Assembly: GCA_027056215.1 (NCBI GenBank)
Contig: JALULO010000256.1
Coordinates: 1-6,141 of the forward strand
Length of the DNA: 6,141 bases
Source: Campylobacterales bacterium
GTDB lineage: Bacteria > Campylobacterota > Campylobacteria > Campylobacterales > QNZT01
Direction of reading: 5' to 3'
The notes below the pieces were generated by a model. It saw only the letters and a list, made by a program, of their open reading frames with translations, was not told where the DNA came from and did not search any database. This document shows positions 1 to 5,949 of this stretch, in pieces. Positions within the stretch are counted from its first letter, which is position 1. Every line of letters starts with the position of its first letter. Position numbers and translations under genes: made by a program.

Positions 1-270
1 ATTCAACTTTTCGATCTCTTGATCAAAGTATTTTATCATATTTTCTTTATGTTCTTTTTCTTGGGATAAGCTATCTCTTTTAACCAGTGCTATACGCATT
101 TGTGAATAATCACCCTGCTTTGGATATTCAAATTCAGCTATTTGAACTTTTAAAATTTCTATTTGTTTTATCATGATTTGCTGTTCATGACGTTTATGAG
201 CAAGTTCTTGTTCAATCTCAGAAACTTTTTGTTTTTTTATTTTCAAAAGTTCTGAGAATTTTGTTTTCAT
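1..270 (-). CDS. fliJ: FliJ-like flagellar export coiled-coil protein (3' end outside window)
   Basis: Only the first 90 codons are present; the frame is open to the window edge. The protein begins MKTKFSELLKIKKQKVSEIE and is almost entirely charged, Lys/Glu/Gln-rich helix with heptad-like spacing of Leu/Ile, broken once near residues 48-54 (EYPKQGD). FliJ proteins are small cytoplasmic coiled coils of about 140-150 residues that act with the FliI ATPase and FlhA in flagellar type III export; their N-termini typically read M-K-x-[RK]-F-x-x-L-[LV]-x-[LIV]-[KR]-K, which this matches. The ATG overlaps the purA stop codon (ATGA), so translation is probably coupled to purA. As I recall, Campylobacterota often carry a FliJ-like gene just after purA, which supports the call. 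Coiled coils resemble one another by composition, so another coiled-coil protein cannot be excluded. Confidence 0.62.
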   Translation of the reverse strand, partial: MKTKFSELLKIKKQKVSEIEQELAHKRHEQQIMIKQIEILKVQIAEFEYPKQGDYSQMRIALVKRDSLSQEKEHKENMIKYFDQEIEKLN

Positions 271-1526
271 ACGATAATTGTATCTTTTCTATCTGGACTA
301 GTAGAAATAATACCTACTTTTGTTTCTGTTAAATTTTCAATCACTTTAATATATTCTTTAGCATTATTGGGAAGCTCTCTATATTCACGTATCCCTTCTA
401 CTTTATCCCAACCTTTAAAGGTTTTATATATGGGTTTAACATCTTCAAGTTCATACGGTACATAATCTATCTCTTTACCTTCAAATTTATATGCAACACA
501 TATTTTTATCTCGTCGAAACCATCTAAAACATCAAGTTTCATCAGTGCAATCTGATCACATCCATTTAAGCGACACGCATGTTTAGCTGCTACAGCATCA
601 AACCAACCACATCTTCTTTTTCGACCTGTTGTTGTACCAAATTCATGACCTTTTTGTGCAATCAACTCACCCTCTTGAGTCAAATCTTCAGATGGAAAAG
701 GTCCATTTCCCACTCTTGTACAATATGCTTTAGCAATACCTGTAACTTTACCAATATCTTTAGGATTTAACCCCAAACCCGTACAAGCTCCTGCACTTAC
801 AGTATTTGAACTAGTTACATAAGGATAAGTACCATGATCGATATCTAACATCGTACCCTGTGCACCTTCTAACAAAACTTTTTTACCCTCTGCCAAAAAT
901 TGCCAAACCAACTTTGTTGTATCTGCGATATAAGGCTCAAGATTTTTTTTATAATGCACTAAATCGTTTAAAAGATCTTCTCTTGTCGGTGTTGCTATTT
1001 CCATAGCATTAAATAGGATTTTATTGTCTTCAAAATACTGCAAAATCTTATCTACCAACTTTTCCGGATGATGTAGCTCTCCTACACGATGCCCAGTTCT
1101 TTGAATCTTATCAGCATAAGCTGGACCAATACCCTTACCTGTTGTGCCGATTGCTTTTTTACGTAATTTTTCTTTACTCTGATCTATCAAAGCGTGATAT
1201 GGCAAAAGTAGATGCGCTTTATCACTAATAAAAAGTCTTCCTTGTAAATCATCAAACTGTTTTAACTCTTTATCTATTAAATTCTCGGGACTAACAACAA
1301 CACCATTACCAATAATATTGATTGCATTTGGATTAAGCACTCCTGATGGAATCAGATGCAATGCATATTTTGTACCATCAACAACAATGGTATGCCCTGC
1401 ATTATGTCCACCCGCAAAACGACATACTACATCATGTGTTTGTGCCATATGATCAACTATTTTACCTTTTCCCTCATCACCCCATTGCAAACCTACAATT
1501 AAATCTGCTTTTAATTCTTTAATCAT
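267..1526 (-). CDS. purA: Adenylosuccinate synthase
   Basis: PurA is a cytoplasmic enzyme that joins IMP and aspartate with GTP hydrolysis to give adenylosuccinate, the first committed step from IMP to AMP. The 419-residue length is normal for the family (about 420-430). Signatures are intact: P-loop-like GLQWGDEGKGK (residues 12-22) with catalytic Asp17; HNAGHT (41-46) with catalytic His45; GTTGKGIGPAY (127-137); the IMP/aspartate loop TTTGRKRRCGWFD (298-310); KLDVLDGFDEI, matching the guanine-binding region; and a C-terminal STSPDR matching the family STGPDR. The start ATG overlaps the hisZ stop as TAATG, and AGAGGA at 1539-1544 lies 12 bases upstream, slightly far, so coupling to hisZ translation is likely. 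An A8 run lies in codons for YKKN (943-950). The stop TGA overlaps the next start. Nothing suggests loss of function. Confidence 0.98.
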   Translation of the reverse strand: MIKELKADLIVGLQWGDEGKGKIVDHMAQTHDVVCRFAGGHNAGHTIVVDGTKYALHLIPSGVLNPNAINIIGNGVVVSPENLIDKELKQFDDLQGRLFISDKAHLLLPYHALIDQSKEKLRKKAIGTTGKGIGPAYADKIQRTGHRVGELHHPEKLVDKILQYFEDNKILFNAMEIATPTREDLLNDLVHYKKNLEPYIADTTKLVWQFLAEGKKVLLEGAQGTMLDIDHGTYPYVTSSNTVSAGACTGLGLNPKDIGKVTGIAKAYCTRVGNGPFPSEDLTQEGELIAQKGHEFGTTTGRKRRCGWFDAVAAKHACRLNGCDQIALMKLDVLDGFDEIKICVAYKFEGKEIDYVPYELEDVKPIYKTFKGWDKVEGIREYRELPNNAKEYIKVIENLTETKVGIISTSPDRKDTIIV

Positions 1527-2368
1527 TAATCTATTAATTCCTCTATAATATTATCCGTGTAAAGTGCAAAACCTATTGAATCATTCTCTTTATATGTATA
1601 ATTTCCACCCATTCCCAGTGTCGAATTGTTTTGTATATACCTAAAAAACATATTATCATAATACTGCATCTGTGCAAAATATAGTGGAGCAATAACAATA
1701 TGATCATAGTCAATATTTTGTGTTAATTTTTGTATCTTGATCAATTCATTTTTCAGATCATCATCAACTTCACTAATTACTTCATCAAGTTGTTCAATTT
1801 TTTGTAAATATGTTAATTTTGTCAACCAGTCAACATCAAGTTTCAATAACTCTTCCAAATTTGCATTTTTGAACCAATCAAGTGAAATATCTAATTTTTT
1901 TGAAATAATTCTTGGTATATTAATATTTGATATTTGTAATAATGGCTTTAAATTTAAACTGCTTAATATCATTGCACTATCATTGATACTGATTGATAAA
2001 TCTGATTCACCAATTGATTCAGCACCTATTTGATACTGTTCTTGGCTTGGATATCGAAAAACAGGCTGTATATAAAACCAACGATTCTGCTTGACGCTTC
2101 GCCCTAATCTTTTAGTAATAATTCTTACAACATCCAGAGTACTGTCTGCACGAAGTGTTATGATGTGATTTTGACTATCGGAAAAACGGATTAATTCTTT
2201 TTCCGACAATGCATTGTGCTGATGGTAACTTAAAAGAGGTGTTACTATCTCCTCATATCCGTTTCGTAAAAGAATATCACTTGCAATATTTTCAATTTTC
2301 CGTTTTTGGCTAGCACTTTTACCAAAGTAAAGCCGTGTGAGACTTGGTATCTCATGTTCGTAGATCAT
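1526..2368 (-). CDS. hisZ: ATP phosphoribosyltransferase regulatory subunit, HisRS-like and short
   Basis: This is a class II aminoacyl-tRNA synthetase-like protein without synthetase function. HisZ binds the short form of HisG and is needed for the first step of histidine synthesis (ATP + PRPP) and its feedback inhibition by histidine. Visible family features (numbered from the ATG at 2368): LRADST (72-77), motif 2 RWFYIQPVFRY (96-106) followed by QYQIGAESIGESD, and near the C-terminus QYYDNMFF and MGGNY...SIGFALYTDNI, degenerate counterparts of HisRS RGLDYYTG and GGRYD...GFA. There is no motif 3 Arg (GxGxxR) and no C-terminal anticodon-binding domain. At 280 residues it is smaller than typical HisZ (about 330-390). 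A TTG at 2371 adds one residue, but AGGA at 2375-2378 lies six bases from ATG 2368 and only three from the TTG. It overlaps purA by one base (TAATG). hisG is not in the window. Confidence 0.84.
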   Translation of the reverse strand: MIYEHEIPSLTRLYFGKSASQKRKIENIASDILLRNGYEEIVTPLLSYHQHNALSEKELIRFSDSQNHIITLRADSTLDVVRIITKRLGRSVKQNRWFYIQPVFRYPSQEQYQIGAESIGESDLSISINDSAMILSSLNLKPLLQISNINIPRIISKKLDISLDWFKNANLEELLKLDVDWLTKLTYLQKIEQLDEVISEVDDDLKNELIKIQKLTQNIDYDHIVIAPLYFAQMQYYDNMFFRYIQNNSTLGMGGNYTYKENDSIGFALYTDNIIEELID

Positions 2369-2371
2369 CAA

Positions 2372-2421
2372 TCATCCTATATTTTAATAAGCTTATATGT
2401 AGAAAGCAGTATAACAAAAGT
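2372..2421 (-). promoter_or_regulatory. Spacer between polysaccharide and his/pur blocks: hisZ ribosome binding site, possible weak promoter
   Basis: This is the longest gap between genes in the window and separates two functionally distinct blocks. On the minus strand it holds TTGTTA (2412-2417), TATACT (2408-2413), TATAAG (2392-2397), an A/T-rich run, and then the Shine-Dalgarno AGGA (2375-2378) six bases before the hisZ ATG. TATACT and TATAAG are both plausible -10 boxes, but neither has a well-placed -35: CTGATT lies 17 bases upstream of TATACT, inside the preceding gene, and TTGTTA is only 14 bases from TATAAG. Campylobacterota sigma-70 promoters often lack a conserved -35, so a promoter is possible but unproven. 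ATAAGCTTAT (2387-2396) is a perfect 10-base palindrome with no loop or T-run, so it is not a terminator. The ribosome binding site is firm; the promoter is a guess. Confidence 0.3.
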
Positions 2422-3552
2422 TTAATGAGAAATCAGCTTTAATCCTATAACCAAAGCGATTAGTATCAATAGTATAAGTGATATTATATATTTATTTAAA
2501 TGACCCTTTATAAATTTAACACCTTTTTTCCGGATTTTAGTAATCAGTGTTCTTTCTCTCGCCACTGCTCTTTCATCTAAAAAAGTAAATGCAAGCAACA
2601 ATGTAATTGCAAATAAAAAGAAAATAACTTCATCAGGCTGTCTTCGCAGAGCCAGCCCCATAAATGAAAAAACAAACTGAATAGCCGCAATGATAACTAC
2701 TGAATTATCAACGCCACCTTTCCATCTAAGCACTTTATGGTGTAAATGTGTTTTATCAGGATTAAATGGTGATAATCCACGTTGTAATCTTCTAATCATC
2801 ACTGTTAATGTATCTATAATCGGAATAGCCGTTAAAAAAAGCACTGCTGTTATGCTTATGTAGTCAATAGATTTTATGGCAACAACAGAGATTGTAAAAC
2901 CTAGCACTAACGATCCACTATCACCCATAAATATTTTTGCCGGATGCCAGTTAAAAAATATAAAAGCTATAATTGAGGCTATCATAAATGAGGATATTAT
3001 CATCATGAAATCATCATGATTTACCATACCAATGTAGTAAAATGCAGAAAATATAACAATCGATACACTACCAGACAAGCCATCTAAACCATCAATTAAA
3101 TTTAGAGCGTTGGTAAAACCGATAACGGCAAATGCAGTTACCAAAAACGATATAATAAGTGGAAGTTTTATAGTATGCCCATACCATGTGCCTAATGTCT
3201 TAATAGCTAAATGATCCATAAAAAATATAGCAACAGTGGCAAGTGCAATAAAAATAAATTTTGTTTTAGGGTTTACACCTCTATTATCATCATAAACACC
3301 CACTAAAAATATAATAACCGATCCAATAATAAAACCTAAATATTTTAATACAAAGTCATAATGGAAAAGCACAAGAACACTTAGATATGCAAGAAAAATA
3401 GCTACACCTGCACCTCGAGGTATAGGATTAATATGGGAGCTTCTCTCATTTGGGATATCTAGCATCCCTAGTCTTGATGAAAATTTTGTCACCATATATG
3501 TTAGGAAGAGAGAGAGCAGGAAGACCAATACTATATCTAAACTATTAATCAT
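2422..3552 (-). CDS. WecA/TagO/MraY-family undecaprenyl-phosphate sugar-1-phosphate transferase
   Basis: This inner-membrane enzyme should transfer a sugar phosphate (often GlcNAc-1-P) from a UDP-sugar to undecaprenyl phosphate, priming polysaccharide synthesis. Numbered from ATG 3552 (376 residues), it shows RSSHINPIPRGAG (37-49), the Mg-binding pair in VGVYDD (Asp88-Asp89), NALNLIDGLDGLSG with Asp154 and Asp157, FMGDSGS with Asp211, and the WecA-type DKTHLHH (266-272). The HxHH motif after a basic loop, the RSSH segment and the genome context favour the WecA/TagO branch over MraY. Hydrophobicity suggests about 11 family-typical membrane segments up to residue 325, then a very basic stretch (328-354) and an additional hydrophobic segment (355-373) ending in KLISH. 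An in-frame ATG at 3564 would add MEGQ, but those codons contain the ribosome binding site. It follows the Wzc gene by 33 bases. The exact sugar cannot be read from sequence. Confidence 0.92.
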   Translation of the reverse strand: MINSLDIVLVFLLSLFLTYMVTKFSSRLGMLDIPNERSSHINPIPRGAGVAIFLAYLSVLVLFHYDFVLKYLGFIIGSVIIFLVGVYDDNRGVNPKTKFIFIALATVAIFFMDHLAIKTLGTWYGHTIKLPLIISFLVTAFAVIGFTNALNLIDGLDGLSGSVSIVIFSAFYYIGMVNHDDFMMIISSFMIASIIAFIFFNWHPAKIFMGDSGSLVLGFTISVVAIKSIDYISITAVLFLTAIPIIDTLTVMIRRLQRGLSPFNPDKTHLHHKVLRWKGGVDNSVVIIAAIQFVFSFMGLALRRQPDEVIFFLFAITLLLAFTFLDERAVARERTLITKIRKKGVKFIKGHLNKYIISLILLILIALVIGLKLISH

Positions 3553-3556
3553 TTGA

Positions 3557-3562
3557 CCCTCC
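3557..3562 (-). promoter_or_regulatory. Strong ribosome binding site deciding the WecA-like start
   Basis: The minus strand reads GGAGGG here, a near-perfect Shine-Dalgarno sequence. It lies four bases (TCAA) before the ATG at 3550-3552, an ideal distance. It also sits inside the codons that would be read from the upstream in-frame ATG at 3564 (M-E-G-Q), and upstream of that ATG there is only a poor TAGAG-like purine stretch. The start at 3552 is therefore preferred, giving an N-terminus of MINSLDIVLVF that enters the first membrane segment directly. Confidence 0.85.
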
Positions 3563-3585
3563 ATCTCTACTTAACCCTTTTAAAA

Positions 3586-5928
3586 CTATTTATATGTATA
3601 ACTATATTTGAAAAAACTTTGTGACATATTTTTAGGTCTTACCCCATTTAATACGATACCTACATTTTTAATATGATATGATGCGACCATATCCTCCAAA
3701 GATTTCATATAATCTTTTTCTGAATACTCTGATCTAAATACAATCAACGATATATCCGCTAATTTCATCAATAGTAATGCATCAGTAACAAGTCCCATCG
3801 GTGGTGCATCGACGATGATATAGTCATACTCTTGTCTTAATTCATCAATAATAGACTCTATCTTACCTGATTGCATCAATTCTGATGGATTGGGGGGGAT
3901 AGGTCCAGATGTTATGATATCAAGATTTTTAATCTTTTTATGCTCCCAGATCACTTCTTTAAGTGTATTGTTTTTAGACAACACTGTACTCATACCAATC
4001 TTATTTGTCAATGCAAAAACTCTGTGTAACATAGGTCTACGCATATCAAGAGATAATACTATACATTTCTTATCACTCATACCAAATACTGCTGCAAGAT
4101 TTGTTGCAATCGTAGTTTTACCTTCACCTGGTACTGTGGAGCTAACTACAATCACTTTGCTTTTGTTTTCAGTAGGTATAAATTCCAAATTTGTACGAAT
4201 CAATCGCAAGGCTTCACTTGCTACTGATTGTTGGTCTTCAATTGTAAACATTTTATCGGCTGCACGAACTTGTGGGATAACACCATAAAATGGAACCCTT
4301 GTATTACTAACAATGTCTTCTCTCGTTTTAATCTTATCATCAAGCATCTCTCTTAAGTATGCTATAAGCATTGCTGTAATAAATCCTAGCAACAAACTTG
4401 TCAATAAAATCATTGGAACATTTGGTTTTACTGGTCTTGCCGGTACAACAGCTCTGTCTAGAACTCTGTTACCAGATACAGTTGAGGCTTTATTAATAGA
4501 CATTTCAGCCTGTTTCTGAAGTAAAAATTCATATGTTTGCTCATTGATTTTATATTTTCTTTGTAGCGCGGCTAATTCTCTCTCTTTTTCCGGAAATTTC
4601 AATAGCGTGGTTTCACTATTGTATAGTGTATCTTCAAGAGATCTTCTTTTTTCACTTATAGAATCACTAATACTCTCAATAGCACTTTCCAATGCCATTC
4701 TAATATCATCAATTTCATCATTTGCTTTTTGCACATCAGGATGCTGTTCTGTAAATTTTGCTGATAACTGGATCTTCTTAGATTTTGCTTTTTGTAAATC
4801 ATCCAACAATGAAGCAAGCACTGGATAATCTTTTGCCAAAGAAGAGACTGCCCCATAGTTTCCTGTTTTAAATTCACCATAAAGTGCATTAAAAGCACTT
4901 TCTTGTACTTTAATATTTGCAAGCTCTGCTTTTACTTTGCTGTAATTTGTTAAGGTAACTTTAGACTCAGTTTTAATATCAACAAGATTATTTTCTTCTT
5001 TATAGTTTTCTAATTTAACCGCTGATTCTTGCAACTTTTTACTTACTTTTTTGAGTTGTTCATCCACAAATGTTAATGCGGTAGATGCTTTGGATGTTTT
5101 CTTTTCCACGCTTTGTTCAAGATACTTATTTACAAGATTATCAAGAAAATCTTTCGCTCTTTGCGGTACACTATCTTGATATATCATTTTAATGATAGAG
5201 CCATTTTTTGAAATAGGAAAAACATTTAGATTTTTTGCGACTTCATCAACAGCTTGATCTTTATCTAAAATAATAAAGGCATATCTGCCAGTTGTCAAAT
5301 CACTCATTTTGTGAACAACTAAAGAAAAATAATTGTTATCTATTTTTTCATCAAATTCAAAAGTCCCGGAAAAATCAATTTCATTTACTCTTTTACCAAT
5401 CAATGAAGATACAGATTTTCTAATAGATTGTATCACGCCACCATGATCTACATATATTTTAAAATGTTTATTATTTATTGGTTCAATAATAAATTTTGAA
5501 CCATATACCAAAGGATTTTTCACTTTAAGTTCATTAATTTTGATAGGACTATTCTTATATAATTCAAGTTCTTTATATGAATTTGCAGTAAAATATCGTA
5601 TATTAAACCCAACTTTATCTAATGCTTTCTCAATTAATGCCCTTGACTTAATAATCTCAACTTCAGTATCAATCAATGTAGATTCATTACTAATTCCCCC
5701 ACCTCTCACAACAGAATCAAGACTAAGATCTAAATTGTCATTACTAACTTCAATGGAAGCTGATGTTTCATAGGTTGCTGGTGTCATATAAGCATAAAAT
5801 AATCCACTAATAAAAAAGAGTGAAACAATAAAAAGGCTTAAAGTTTTGTTCTTACCCAAAACTGCCAAAACTTTTTTAAAATCTCCCATATCATCTAATT
5901 TGGATAATTTTTTTTGCGTATTTTCCAT
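3586..5928 (-). CDS. wzc: Wzc-type polysaccharide co-polymerase and BY-family tyrosine kinase
   Basis: This inner-membrane protein controls chain length and export of capsule/exopolysaccharide, working with an outer-membrane Wza-type channel, by cycles of tyrosine autophosphorylation. The 780 residues show the full Gram-negative layout: a Wzz domain with membrane segment 1 (about 29-48) and the DTEVEIIKSRALIEKAL region (87-103); a long periplasmic coiled coil (about 275-445); a GNVR-like stretch from EREL (449-452) through LQRKYKINEQTYEFLL; a proline-rich entry RPVKPNVP (498-505) and membrane segment 2 (about 505-525); then the cytoplasmic kinase. That holds Walker A STVPGEGKTT with Lys604, Walker A' VLSLDMRRP (624-632), and Walker B YIIVDAPP with Asp707. 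The tail ends FFKYSYTYK, with Tyr775, 777 and 779 as likely phosphorylation sites. Oddities: Ser626 replaces the first Asp of the A' DxD, and a C7 tract encodes Pro678-Pro679. The start has a GAGAGA purine stretch (5936-5941) seven bases upstream. Confidence 0.95.
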   Translation of the reverse strand: MENTQKKLSKLDDMGDFKKVLAVLGKNKTLSLFIVSLFFISGLFYAYMTPATYETSASIEVSNDNLDLSLDSVVRGGGISNESTLIDTEVEIIKSRALIEKALDKVGFNIRYFTANSYKELELYKNSPIKINELKVKNPLVYGSKFIIEPINNKHFKIYVDHGGVIQSIRKSVSSLIGKRVNEIDFSGTFEFDEKIDNNYFSLVVHKMSDLTTGRYAFIILDKDQAVDEVAKNLNVFPISKNGSIIKMIYQDSVPQRAKDFLDNLVNKYLEQSVEKKTSKASTALTFVDEQLKKVSKKLQESAVKLENYKEENNLVDIKTESKVTLTNYSKVKAELANIKVQESAFNALYGEFKTGNYGAVSSLAKDYPVLASLLDDLQKAKSKKIQLSAKFTEQHPDVQKANDEIDDIRMALESAIESISDSISEKRRSLEDTLYNSETTLLKFPEKERELAALQRKYKINEQTYEFLLQKQAEMSINKASTVSGNRVLDRAVVPARPVKPNVPMILLTSLLLGFITAMLIAYLREMLDDKIKTREDIVSNTRVPFYGVIPQVRAADKMFTIEDQQSVASEALRLIRTNLEFIPTENKSKVIVVSSTVPGEGKTTIATNLAAVFGMSDKKCIVLSLDMRRPMLHRVFALTNKIGMSTVLSKNNTLKEVIWEHKKIKNLDIITSGPIPPNPSELMQSGKIESIIDELRQEYDYIIVDAPPMGLVTDALLLMKLADISLIVFRSEYSEKDYMKSLEDMVASYHIKNVGIVLNGVRPKNMSQSFFKYSYTYK
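3892..3898 (-). repeat. Seven-base C homopolymer inside the wzc kinase domain
   Basis: The coding strand has seven C in a row (seven G on the plus strand), read as ATC CCC CCC AAT and encoding Ile677-Pro-Pro-Asn680 in the conserved kinase segment GPIPPNPSEL. In this AT-rich window CCC is a costly choice for proline, since neighbouring prolines use CCT and CCA. Loss of one C gives a stop after I-H-Q-N; gain of one C gives a stop after Q-S-I-R-I-D-A-I-R. Either would remove Walker B and the tyrosine tail. Poly-G/C tracts of about this length or more are slippage sites in Campylobacter and Helicobacter; whether this one varies is not shown. Confidence 0.6.
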
Positions 5929-5949
5929 ATTACTATCTCTCTTTCTTCA

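Noticed and set aside
1526..2368. Histidyl-tRNA synthetase as an alternative identity for the HisRS-like protein
   Set aside because: It lacks the motif 3 arginine, the RGLDYYTG-type histidine motif and the anticodon-binding domain, and is far shorter than the roughly 420 residues of HisRS. HisZ fits better.
2387..2396. Perfect palindrome ATAAGCTTAT before hisZ as a terminator or operator
   Set aside because: It has no loop and no following U-tract on either strand, and does not extend beyond ten bases; chance is a sufficient explanation.
2999..3019. Tandem direct repeat ATCATCATGA twice with one base between, inside the WecA-like gene
   Set aside because: It encodes an ordinary Asp/His/Met/Ile stretch between membrane segments (NHDDFMMII) and its size is expected by chance in AT-rich DNA with repeated GAT/ATG codons.
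3553..3564. ATG at 3564 as the start of the WecA-like transferase
   Set aside because: The four added codons contain the GGAGGG ribosome binding site of the ATG at 3552, and the first ATG has no comparable site of its own.
3890..4288. A 132-codon open frame on the plus strand opposite the wzc kinase domain
   Set aside because: It lies wholly opposite strongly conserved Walker A and A' coding sequence, its product has no recognisable domain, and I see no good ribosome binding site. It is a shadow of wzc, as are the other plus-strand frames and the minus-strand frame at 4656-4922.
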